A DNA stretch of 12,767 bases from SURF-32 sp964648365 (GTDB taxonomy: Bacteria > Planctomycetota > Phycisphaerae > UBA1845). Below, in pieces: positions 1-8,500 of the stretch. How positions within the stretch are numbered: the stretch's first letter is position 1; every line of letters begins with the position of its first letter. The translations under genes were made by a program, and so were the position numbers. The notes beneath the pieces were generated by a model. It made no database searches and was not told the origin of the DNA. It saw only the letters and a program-made list of their open reading frames with translations. The DNA lies in contig CAZYLK010000180.1 in assembly GCA_964648365.1 (NCBI GenBank), forward strand, positions 1 through 12,767, given 5' to 3'.

Positions 1-2
1 TC

Positions 3-1421
3 ATCGAGGGCGTGCCGCCGGTGATCAGTGCGGCGTCGGCCCGGCTGCTGGGCATGAGTCTGTGGATGGCGGCCACCGCGACGGCGCTGACGCTGCTGGT
101 CGGCGTGCCGGCGGCCGTGGTCGGTGCGTCCGTGCGAGGGCGTCGTGCGGCCGGTGTGTGGGCGGCGGCGCTGGCGCTGGTCTGCATCACGTCGCCGATG
201 GTCTACGCCTTCGGCTGGCAGCGGCTGCTGGATGCGCGCGGCGTGGGGGGGGCGGGCGGTATCGCCGCCGCCATCCTCGTCTGGGCCGCGTGGTTGTGGC
301 CGATCCCGGCCGTGATGTTCGCGACAGCCTGGCTGCGGCGCGGGCGGGCCGCGTTCGAGGCGGCTCTGCTCGACGTGCCGCCCCTCCGCGCGTTCCTGCA
401 CGTCGGCATCGGCACGCTGGCGCCGACGATCGTCACGGCTGCGCTGATCGTGTTCACTGTTACGATCGGCGATCACGTCGTTCCGCACGCCTGGGGCCTG
501 CGCCTGTGCGCAACGGAATTGCTGCTCTGGACCACGGAGACGACGCACCCGCGTGAGACGGTCCGTCACGCGGTCCCACTGATCGGCCTGCTCGTGCTGA
601 TCGCTGCCGGGGCATGGCTCGTCCTGCGCCGGCTCCGGTCGGACTCCGCCGAATGGAGTGCCGCGCCCGTCCGGCCGGCGTCGCGCGGGTGGATTGCCGC
701 TGCTGTTGCGGTGTTCATCGCGTCTTTCGTCATCCCGGTCGGCGGCCTCGTGCTGCGGCTGGGTTCGTGGGACGTCCTGCGCGAGGCGTGGCAGGTTCAT
801 TACGGCGACCTCATCGGCAGCGTTGCGATCTGCGCGGGCGCCGGGTTGCTGGCGGTGCCGGCGGCGTGCCTGCTGGCCATGATGCGCCGCGCGTGGCGGT
901 GGGGCCTGCTCGTGTCGCTGCTGTACGGGATCATCCCCGCGGCGCTGACCGGCGTTGCCGTGTATGGCGTCTATGTGAACCTGGAGACATGGCTGCCGGG
1001 CTGGCGGCTGCGTCTGCGGCCGTGGAACGACGTGGGTTGGATGACGGCCGTCGGGCTGGCGGCGCGGTACGGATGGGTGGCATTCGTCGTGGTCGGCGCG
1101 ACGGCCATGCTGCGTGAGCGCGAGCTTGACGAGCAGGCGGCGGTCGACGGCGCGACCTGGCCGCGGACGCTGTGGCAGGTGCGGCTGGCCGGGCAGTGGC
1201 CGGCGCTGCTGTGCGCCGCGCTGGTTGTCGCGGCGCTGAGCGTGTCGGACGTGGCGACCGTCACGCTGGTTCAGGTATCATCGACCCGAATGATCTCGCT
1301 GCTGCTGATCGAGGCCATGCACCGTTTCGAAGACGGCCTGCTCATCTCCATAAGCCTGTGCCTGGCGCTGCTGGCCCTGCCGGCTGGCCTGGCAGCGGGG
1401 TGCGCGATGAGAAGAGAATAG
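3..1421 (+). CDS. ABC transporter permease, two-domain iron(III)/thiamine type (5' partial)
   Basis: Integral inner-membrane permease that would pair with an ATPase and a periplasmic binding protein to import a small solute. About ten hydrophobic segments fall into two homologous halves. Counting from the GTG at 12, the first half carries an EAA-type coupling loop at residues 116-139 (EAALLDV, then TLAP) and the second carries one at 373-399 (DEQAAVDGATWPRT, then QWPAL). This internal duplication is typical of the FbpB/CysU-like subfamily, whose members run about 500-560 aa. The frame is open to the window edge (codons ATC GAG GGC precede the GTG), so roughly 50-80 N-terminal residues including the first membrane helix are probably missing, and the GTG at 12 is not a convincing start. 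The substrate cannot be read from the sequence; iron is the commonest in the family. No other transporter component is visible in the window. Confidence 0.88.
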   Translation: MEGVPPVISAASARLLGMSLWMAATATALTLLVGVPAAVVGASVRGRRAAGVWAAALALVCITSPMVYAFGWQRLLDARGVGGAGGIAAAILVWAAWLWPIPAVMFATAWLRRGRAAFEAALLDVPPLRAFLHVGIGTLAPTIVTAALIVFTVTIGDHVVPHAWGLRLCATELLLWTTETTHPRETVRHAVPLIGLLVLIAAGAWLVLRRLRSDSAEWSAAPVRPASRGWIAAAVAVFIASFVIPVGGLVLRLGSWDVLREAWQVHYGDLIGSVAICAGAGLLAVPAACLLAMMRRAWRWGLLVSLLYGIIPAALTGVAVYGVYVNLETWLPGWRLRLRPWNDVGWMTAVGLAARYGWVAFVVVGATAMLRERELDEQAAVDGATWPRTLWQVRLAGQWPALLCAALVVAALSVSDVATVTLVQVSSTRMISLLLIEAMHRFEDGLLISISLCLALLALPAGLAAGCAMRRE

Positions 1422-1561
1422 CGAATGCTGCAAGTCCGCCCGCGGCGGGGCGAATAACGAATGAAGAGGGAATGTCGAATGTCCAATGTCGCATGTGAAT
1501 GTCGAATTCGATTGGCGTTGGAACGTCGAATGCCGATGGAATATCGAATGTCGAATAACGA
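1416..1561. repeat. Degenerate 7-bp tandem repeat tract (GAATGTC units)
   Basis: Noncoding tract starting in the last codons of the permease gene. Heptamers GAATGTC occur at 1470-1476, 1477-1483 and 1497-1503, with variants CAATGTC (1484-1490), GCATGTG (1491-1497) and GAATTCG (1504-1510). Looser GAACGTC, GAATGCC and GAATATC units run to 1550. The 10-mer CGAATAACGA occurs at 1451-1460 and again at 1552-1561, flanking the tract. It is AT-richer than its surroundings. Read as protein it gives low-complexity peptides such as MSNVQCRM, which should not be annotated as genes. The remaining 84 bp to the next gene (1562-1645) show nothing recognisable, and no clear terminator was found between the two convergent genes. 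Confidence 0.8.
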
Positions 1562-1645
1562 CCTCGGACGACTCTGATCGTCGCCAGGCGCTTGTCGGGA
1601 GTATCATACGAGTAATAAGACCGGCGACGCGCGCGGGAAGGCGGG

Positions 1646-2503
1646 CTATTGCGAGCCGGTGAACCGGTTCTGGAAGGCCGCGAAGTCGCTCAGGTCGACG
1701 TCTGTGTCGCCGTCGGCGTCGGCCCAGCGGCAGCCGGGGCCGGCGTCGGCATCGGGGCCGCCCGCCCCGCCGCCCCAGCCCACGTCCAGGCATTCGGCGA
1801 AGTAACGGGCATCACTCAGGTCCACGTCCTCGTCGCTGTCGAAGTCGCTGCTGCCGTCGTCGGGGATACGCCCATAGCGGATATAGTCGAGAAACGTCTG
1901 ATTGGTCAGCCACCAGGATGCAACGTGCCAGATGACTTCCGGTCGAAACGACGGATAATGCCCCTCGGGGACGCCGGACTCTACGACCTCGCCGTCGATG
2001 TACCAAACGTAAAGCTGGTCGGCGTATAGTTCCAGGCGGTGTGTGTGAATTACGTCTGGCGCAATATCGACGAAGTGGCTCGGGAGGTCGGGGTCGCGGA
2101 GAAATTTGACTTGATCACGAGCGAGAGTGAAGTTGTATCTGACGTCACCATAGCTGGCCGCCGCCATCACTGCGGGCGCAGCTCCTGGAAACTCGGATCT
2201 TTCGCCGTCAGACAGGAGACGCCACTCGAGGAAAAACGCCTCCGCGTCGTTAAACTCAGCGATCGAACGGCGGTACGAGTCCCAATCGCCATAGGGTGGC
2301 TGACCGCACTCCGGAATCGGTGGTTCCACGCGTTGGACGAGCCAGCCGTCGTCGATCCAGCGCTCCGGCTCACAGAACGGGCTTCGCTGCCACCCTTGCT
2401 CGTCGAGGAACGATTGCCCCTCGTAAGTGACGACCTGTCCATCCGTGTGGGCTGTGGTTGCGAGAGCCAGGCCGGCGCTGTAGATTAGATGGGCGAGAGA
2501 CAT
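1646..2503 (-). CDS. Exported protein with C-terminal dockerin-like Ca-binding repeats
   Basis: 285-aa protein. The start chosen is the ATG whose complement is at 2501-2503, because GGAG lies 7 nt upstream of it on the minus strand and a short hydrophobic signal peptide follows (MSLAHLIYSAGLALATTA, cleavage around residues 19-22). The open frame extends further upstream but would run into the divergent gene. Residues 25-210 are rich in Trp, Tyr and acidic residues. The stretch around 153-177 (HTHRLELY, then YVWYIDGEVVESG) resembles the strand pair of concanavalin A/LamG-like jellyroll domains in sugar-binding or glycoside-hydrolase proteins; this is pattern recognition only. The C-terminus has two dockerin/EF-hand-like loops, DSDEDVDLSD at about 222-231 and DADGDTDVDLSD at about 262-273, with Asp/Ser at the usual Ca ligand positions. 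Such C-terminal pairs are frequent on planctomycete exported proteins. The enzymatic or binding role is unknown. Confidence 0.82.
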   Translation of the reverse strand: MSLAHLIYSAGLALATTAHTDGQVVTYEGQSFLDEQGWQRSPFCEPERWIDDGWLVQRVEPPIPECGQPPYGDWDSYRRSIAEFNDAEAFFLEWRLLSDGERSEFPGAAPAVMAAASYGDVRYNFTLARDQVKFLRDPDLPSHFVDIAPDVIHTHRLELYADQLYVWYIDGEVVESGVPEGHYPSFRPEVIWHVASWWLTNQTFLDYIRYGRIPDDGSSDFDSDEDVDLSDARYFAECLDVGWGGGAGGPDADAGPGCRWADADGDTDVDLSDFAAFQNRFTGSQ

Positions 2504-2560
2504 CGCGTTTCTCCGTGTTCCATTCCAAAGCGATTGTACCCCGATTAGAGGAGACAAGCA
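2504..2560. promoter_or_regulatory. Shared 57-bp divergent upstream region
   Basis: The two exported-protein genes diverge from this short spacer. Both Shine-Dalgarno sites are visible: CTCC at 2511-2514 (GGAG on the minus strand) and GAGGAG at 2548-2553, the latter 7 nt before the ATG at 2561. That leaves about 33 bp between the two sites, so the promoters must overlap here or sit inside the opposing coding regions. I see no convincing -10/-35 pair. Confidence 0.5.
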
Positions 2561-4516
2561 ATGAGCGCCAACCGTTCTTGGACCAGAGTCGTCGTGGCCG
2601 CGGCACTCACGAGTGCGGGTCAATTGTGCTATGCCGGCCAGACGTGCGACGACAATGGGGGCAACAGCCCGTACGTCTGCGTGGCTTGGAGTCAAGCGCC
2701 GGCTCCCCAGCCCGGCATTCACTTCAACTTCGATTTCCAGACCGATCCTGACAAGCCGGGTGTCGAATTCATCACGGGCGACTCCGCCTGGGTTGTCTGG
2801 TCGCAGGTCAGCGACACGAACACGAACCCGGCCGCGCTGGGCGACGTCACCATCGACGCCTCGGTGCTGACCGACGACTTCAGCGTGACCATCGCCCAAT
2901 CGGCGACGGTGGCGGGCGCGTCCAGCGTCGAGTCGCTCCACCTGAAAGACCCCAACCCCAACTGGACCGGCTTTTCAAGCATCGCCGGCGGGGAGATCAC
3001 CGGCGACCTCAACGGCGATCTGATTGCCGTCTACGACGGCAACGACGGCGGCGCCGCGAGCCTCACGATCGGCGGCGACATGATCGGCGACGTCGACATC
3101 CACAGCGTGGCGACCGGCGGGATCACCATCGACGGCGACTTCGGCGAATCCGGGACCACCCACTCCATCCAGATCGTCAATATCGAGGACGGCGATTTCA
3201 TCATCACCGGCGACGCGATCCGGGCCGACATCGACGTCACCGGCGAACTGGACAGCCGGACGCTGCGCATCGGCGGTGCCGCGGACTCGGGTGGTGGTAC
3301 GCAGACTACACTGCTGGTAGATGACCTCCTAGGCGCTGCCACGATTCAGATCGGATACGCCTTGACCCAGCGCACGGTCTCCGACGTTCACGTCACGATC
3401 GGCACCGATGGAGGAGAGGACATTCCGGTCGCCGCGACGGTCGACATGTCGAACATCCTGATTGACGACGGCGTCAGCGTCGGCGCCCACGGCGGAGACA
3501 TTGTCGGTACGCTAGTCCTGGGAGGCATCGAGGACGAAGGCCAGGTGCTGCTCGGCGGAATCGTCGGCACGTTCGAGATCAAGGAAGGCGTGAAGGCGCC
3601 GGCGACGCCAGGAGGGTTGGCCATCGACCTGACTGCAGAAAACACGGGGACGCTCAAGATCAATACCGCGGAGACCGACAGCAGCTTCGAGGGATGGCTC
3701 GACTCCAACTACGGGTTGAGTTCCACAGCCATAGTTCGGATCTATGATAACGGGCAGGGTGGCTACGGTCACCTGAAGGGCAAGATGTCCTTTAACAGCG
3801 AGGGATTCGCGTCGGGTGTCCAATTCGTGGTCGAGGGCAATCTACATGGCACGACGACCAGCGCGGCGGGAAACCTCATCTGCGCGGGAGACATGAATGG
3901 AGACATCGCGGTCGGAGGGAGTCTGGTCAACGGCGCCAAGATCATCGTCGACGCCTCCGGCAATGCCGCGGCAAGCGGCGGTGACATCGCGGTGAGTGGC
4001 GACGTCGACGACTCTCAGATTTCGATCGACGATGACTTCGAGGGGGATCTTTCCGTAGCCGGGGACGTGGACGACGGTGCGGCAATCGTAGTTCTCTCGC
4101 TCGCTGCCAATGGACGGGTTCTCATCGACGGCGTTTGCGACGCGTCTGTGGAGGTCGAGAAGGCAACGGAGTCCAATTCGCTGATCCGCATGACCGAGGG
4201 CCTTGATGACAACGGCACGATCCTGATCAACTCATCCGAAGGTGACTACGACGCCAACGGCGACATCCAGGTCGGCCCCGACGACGATACGTCGACCGAC
4301 CCGGTTGTCTTCGACGGCTGCATCCGAATCTACGATAACGACGACACGCCGGTGCCTGACCACGGCGACCTGGACGGCGACATGACCGTCAACGGCTGCC
4401 ACGCGACCGCCGACGATCTGAACATTACCGTCGAAGGCGCACTCAACGGCACCATCGACATCAACCAGGCCACGTGCCAGAACCAGGTGTCCTGGACGTC
4501 GGGAAGCTGTCCATGA
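2561..4516 (+). CDS. Exported Gly/Asp-rich repetitive beta-structured protein
   Basis: 651 aa, with an ATG preceded at 7 nt by GAGGAG. A signal peptide is evident (basic MSANRSWTR, hydrophobic VVVAAALTSAG, cleavage probably after CYA at residue 25). The rest is an irregular succession of short strand-turn units such as GGEITGDLNGDL, GGDMIGDVDI and GGITIDGDFG, with Asp/Asn/Gly at the turns, as expected of a parallel beta-helix or similar solenoid (inference). There is an internal duplication: residues about 391-431 (RIYDNGQGGYGHLKGKM ... VVEGNLHGT) match about 588-631 (RIYDNDDTPVPDHGDLDGDM ... TVEGALNGT). No catalytic motif, dockerin, LPXTG or PEP-CTERM signal was seen; the end is SWTSGSCP. 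The stop overlaps a possible ATGA start of the NHL gene. Glycine codon use changes in the middle third. Likely a cell-surface or matrix protein; function unknown. Confidence 0.85.
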   Translation: MSANRSWTRVVVAAALTSAGQLCYAGQTCDDNGGNSPYVCVAWSQAPAPQPGIHFNFDFQTDPDKPGVEFITGDSAWVVWSQVSDTNTNPAALGDVTIDASVLTDDFSVTIAQSATVAGASSVESLHLKDPNPNWTGFSSIAGGEITGDLNGDLIAVYDGNDGGAASLTIGGDMIGDVDIHSVATGGITIDGDFGESGTTHSIQIVNIEDGDFIITGDAIRADIDVTGELDSRTLRIGGAADSGGGTQTTLLVDDLLGAATIQIGYALTQRTVSDVHVTIGTDGGEDIPVAATVDMSNILIDDGVSVGAHGGDIVGTLVLGGIEDEGQVLLGGIVGTFEIKEGVKAPATPGGLAIDLTAENTGTLKINTAETDSSFEGWLDSNYGLSSTAIVRIYDNGQGGYGHLKGKMSFNSEGFASGVQFVVEGNLHGTTTSAAGNLICAGDMNGDIAVGGSLVNGAKIIVDASGNAAASGGDIAVSGDVDDSQISIDDDFEGDLSVAGDVDDGAAIVVLSLAANGRVLIDGVCDASVEVEKATESNSLIRMTEGLDDNGTILINSSEGDYDANGDIQVGPDDDTSTDPVVFDGCIRIYDNDDTPVPDHGDLDGDMTVNGCHATADDLNITVEGALNGTIDINQATCQNQVSWTSGSCP

Positions 4517-5547
4517 GCGTCGCGTCCGGGCATGGGGCCGGCGCCCGCGATCAGCGGGCATGTCGTCGCAAGGCGCTCGCTCGCTTGCCCTCACTCCCTC
4601 GCAGCTTCACGGCCTCACGCCCACCGCGCCGCAGGCGCGGCCTGGCGCTCGCCGTCGTGACGCTCGCCATGGCGGCGGCCGGCTGCGAGCCGCCGCCGCT
4701 GACTGACAACGGCGTGATCGGCATCTTCGGCGGGGTCGGGCTGGGCAATGGCGACTTCAGCTACCCGCGGGCCGTGACGGCCGAGCCGGAGGGGTCCGTG
4801 TTCATCGTGGACAAGAGCGGCCGCATCCAGCGGTTCTCGGCGAGGGGCGAGTTCGAGACCGGCTGGAAGATGCCGCTGAGCGAGACGGGTAAGCCGGTGG
4901 GCATGGCCATCCACCCGGACGGGCGGCTGTTCGTCGCGGATACGCACTACCACCGGGTCATGATCTTCGACCGCGACGGCCATCTTCTCGGGCAGTTCGG
5001 CGAGCAGGGCGACGGCGACGGGCAGATGCAACTTCCGACAGACGTGGATTTCGACAACCACGGGTTCATCTACGTCAGCGAATACCAGGGCAACGATCGG
5101 CTGACCAAGTGGGCGCCGGACCTGACCTACGTCAGGGCGATCGGGGAGGCGCCCATCGACGGCGAGCGCCTGCGCCGCCCGGCCGCGATCGACGTGGACG
5201 GCGACGACGTGATCTGGGTCGCAGACGCCTGCAACCACCGGATCGTGCGGTTCGACACGGACGGCCGCGTGCTGGGGACGTTCGGGGAACTGGGCGAGGG
5301 GCCGGGGCAGCTTCGCTACCCGTACGACATCAACGTCGCCCCGGACGGCGCGTCGGTGATGGTGTGCGAGTATGGCGGGAATCGGCTACAGTGGTTTGAC
5401 CGGGCCGGGCGCTCCCTGCGGACGTGGGGGGGCCACGGCCGGGAGCCGGGCCGGCTGTGGACGCCGTGGGGCGCTGCGTATGGGCCGGGCGGGAACGTCT
5501 ACGTCGTCGATTCGCTGAACAGCCGGATACAGATCGTTCGCCCATGA
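4513..5547 (+). CDS. NHL-repeat lipoprotein (six-bladed propeller)
   Basis: Secreted, probably lipid-anchored beta-propeller, 344 aa from the ATG at 4513, which overlaps the preceding stop as ATGA. The signal region is RRRRGLALAVVTLAMAAAGC with a lipobox ending at Cys58. That n-region is long, and a TTG at 4585 would put the Cys at residue 34; an ATG at 4474 is also possible. About six NHL blades follow. They are recognisable from repeated P-x-[GD]-[VI] starts, strands such as IWVADACNHRIVRFDTDGRVLGTFG and LFVADTHYHRVMIFDRDG (given here as pieces of longer blades), and GDGDGQMQLP / GEGPGQLRYP / GREPGRLWTP linkers between blades. NHL propellers usually bind proteins or other ligands, and no enzyme residues are apparent. 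The end of the gene forms a second ATGA overlap with the large VWA gene (5544-5547), so the two are very likely co-transcribed and translationally coupled. Confidence 0.85.
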   Translation: MSVASGHGAGARDQRACRRKALARLPSLPRSFTASRPPRRRRGLALAVVTLAMAAAGCEPPPLTDNGVIGIFGGVGLGNGDFSYPRAVTAEPEGSVFIVDKSGRIQRFSARGEFETGWKMPLSETGKPVGMAIHPDGRLFVADTHYHRVMIFDRDGHLLGQFGEQGDGDGQMQLPTDVDFDNHGFIYVSEYQGNDRLTKWAPDLTYVRAIGEAPIDGERLRRPAAIDVDGDDVIWVADACNHRIVRFDTDGRVLGTFGELGEGPGQLRYPYDINVAPDGASVMVCEYGGNRLQWFDRAGRSLRTWGGHGREPGRLWTPWGAAYGPGGNVYVVDSLNSRIQIVRP

Positions 5548-8500
5548 TGGTGTTGGCCCTGACACTTCCCATCTCGTTCGAGAAGCCGGCGTGGCTGTGG
5601 CTGGGCCTGCTGGTGCCGGCGATCGTGCTGCTGTCCTTCAAGAGCCTGGCCGGGCTGGATCCGGTCCGGCGCGTGTCGGCCGTGACGGTGCGATGCGTGC
5701 TTATCCTCCTCATCGCGGCGTGCCTGGCGGGCGTGCAGTACGTTCGGCAGAACGACGACCTCACCGTCATGCTGGTCATGGACCGTTCCTACAGCACGCA
5801 GCAGATGCACGACGCGGTCGAGCAATACCTGCACGACGCCACCCGGGACTCGCCGCCGGACGACCGGGTCGGGATGATCGACTTCGCTCGCAACGCCTAC
5901 CTTCAGCAGCTTCCGATGAAGGGCGGCTATCACCTGGAGCAGGGACGCCTGCCGCCCATCGCGGAGGATGACCGCACCAACATCGCCGGGGCCGTGCGAC
6001 TGGCGATGGCGATGTTTCCGGCTGACACCACCAAGCGAATCGTCCTGCTCTCCGACGGCAATGAAAACCTCGGCGACGTCCTGACCGAGGCTCGTCGGGC
6101 GCAGGCCAACGGCATCCCCGTCGACGTCGTGCCGCTGTGGTATCAGCATCGCAACGACGTCTACTTCGAGCGGATGATCGCCCCGACCCATGCAGAAGAG
6201 GGCGAACAGCTTCCCATCCGCATGGTGCTCAACACCACGCGACCCACGTCGGGGACGGTCGAGATTTACCAGAACGGCGAACTGGTGGAACTGCCGCCGG
6301 AGGCGGCCCGGGTGGCGCTCGTGCCCGGCTCAAACACGTTTTTCATGAAACTGCCGGTCCGGACGACGGGTCCGCAGCGCTTCCGGGCTGCGTTTCGGCC
6401 GGACGACGAATCGCTCGACGCGGTGGGGCTTAACAACACGGCCAACGCCTTCACGTTCGTGGCGGGCAAGAGTCGCGTGCTGCTGCTCAGCGCCGAGCCG
6501 GCGTTCGATGAACCCCTGGCGGATGCGCTGCTGGGCGAGAACATCAACGTCGATCTGCGCGACGCGGCCACGACACAGCTCGACCTGATCGAGTTGCAGT
6601 CTTATTCCAGCGTGATTCTCGCCAACGTGCCGGCCTCCATGTTCACTGATGAACAACTCGCGGACCTGGCGACCTCGGTCAAGGATCTGGGCGGCGGGCT
6701 GATCATGACCGGCGGCGACGAGGGCTTCGGCGCCGGCGGCTGGATCGGCACGCCCATCGAAGAGGTCATGCCGGTGGACTTCGAGATCAAGCACAAGCGC
6801 GTGATTCCGCGCGGCGCTCTGGTCATCATCAGCCACAGTTGCGAGATCCCGCGCGGCAACTACTGGGGCAAGGAGATGGCCAAAAAGAGCGTGGACACCA
6901 TCTCCTCGCGCGACTACATCGGCGTGCTGGCCTACAGTTGGTCGCCCGGCGGCGTGAGCTGGGAGGTTCCGCTGCAGATCGCTACCAACAAGGCGGCGGT
7001 CAAGGCGCGGATCGACAAGATGCAGATCGGCGACATGCCGGACTTCGCCCAGACCATGCAGATGGCGCTGAAGTCGCTGCAACAGACCGACGCCGCCCAG
7101 AAACACGTCATCGTCATCAGCGACGGCGACCCCAGCCCGCCGTCCAACACCCTGCTCAACGACTTCAAGACGGCCGGGATCACGATCAGCACCATCGGCA
7201 TCGGCTGGGGGGCGCACGTGATGCAGACGCCCATGCAGAACATCGCCACCGCCACCGGCGGCAAGTTCTACGCCCCCAAGAACCCCAAACAGCTTCCGCA
7301 GATTTTTGTCAAAGAGTCGAAAGTCATCCGCCGGCCGCTGATCATCGAGGAGGCGTTCAAGCCGCAGGTCTTCCACTCGCTCAGCGATCTGCTCGCGGGC
7401 CTGGATCCCGGCGAGGACATCCCGCCGCTGGGCGGGCTGGTGCTGACCTCGCCGAAGGAAAGCCCCAACGTGCAGGTGCCGCTGATCCGCGCGACCGACG
7501 ACGGCAACGACCCGATCCTCGCCCACTGGCAGTACGAACTGGGCAAGACGGTGGCGTTCACCAGCGGGTTCTGGCCGCGATGGGGTCCGGCGTGGACCGA
7601 CTGGTCGAAGTACGCGAAGCTGTGGGCGCAGATCGTCCGGTGGACCATGCGGCAGGAGTCTCCGGCGAATTTCGACACCTATACCCGCATCGAGGGGGAT
7701 CGCGGCCGGGTCGTCGTCGATGCGCTCGACAAGGACGCCAACTATCTCAATGCGCTGCAGTTCCGCTCGACGCTGATCAAGCCGGACAAGACGACGCAGC
7801 CGCTTCAGTTCACCCAGACGGGTCCGGGGCATTACGAAGCCGAGTTCGACGTGGACAAGATGGGGCAGTACCTGGGTACGTTGCAGGTATTTGAAGGCGG
7901 CGAGCATCGGGGCACGATCCAGACCGGTCTGACCGTGCCTTATTCCCCCGAATATCGCGACCTGGCGACGAACGAGGCGATTCTGCGGCAGGTGCAGACG
8001 ATCAGCGGCGGGCGCTGGCTGGAGATGGTCCCCGAGCGCGACAACCTGTTCAGCCACGACCTGCCCCCCTCCGAATCCCGCCGCCCCGCGTGGGAGTTTG
8101 TCCTGGCCTGGCTGCTGCTGCCGCTGTTCCTGCTCGACGTGGCGGTGCGGCGGCTGGCGAGCTGGCTGGCGCTGTCGATCGCGGTCGAGCTGGTTCTGCT
8201 GGCGGTCCTGCTGTTCGGGCTGGATATCATTCACACGACGGTGTGGGGCGTGACGGGGGCGATTCTGTTGGCGGAACTGGTCGGCTGGACGATCCGCTTC
8301 CGTTACATCCGGCCGATGTTCGAGTTCTTTACGCATCGGGCCACGGTGCTGGCGGATTCCGGCGAACGCACCGCGGCCGTGCTGACGCAGTTGAAGGGTA
8401 AGCGCGAGGAGGTGCGGGAGGAACAGACGGCCGCAACCGACGTGCGCCGCATCGCCCGCGAGGCGGAGGAGACGCCCAAGGGTCAGGCGAAGGTGAAGTT

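Noticed and set aside
1172..1498. 108-codon plus-strand frame ending in the GAATGTC tract (MSNVQCRM)
   Set aside because: It overlaps the ABC permease in another frame and ends in translated simple repeat.
2504..2941. Upstream extension of the minus-strand dockerin-like gene (open to 2941)
   Set aside because: The extension is antisense to the start of the divergent gene and lacks a signal peptide. The ATG at 2503 has a Shine-Dalgarno site and a signal peptide.
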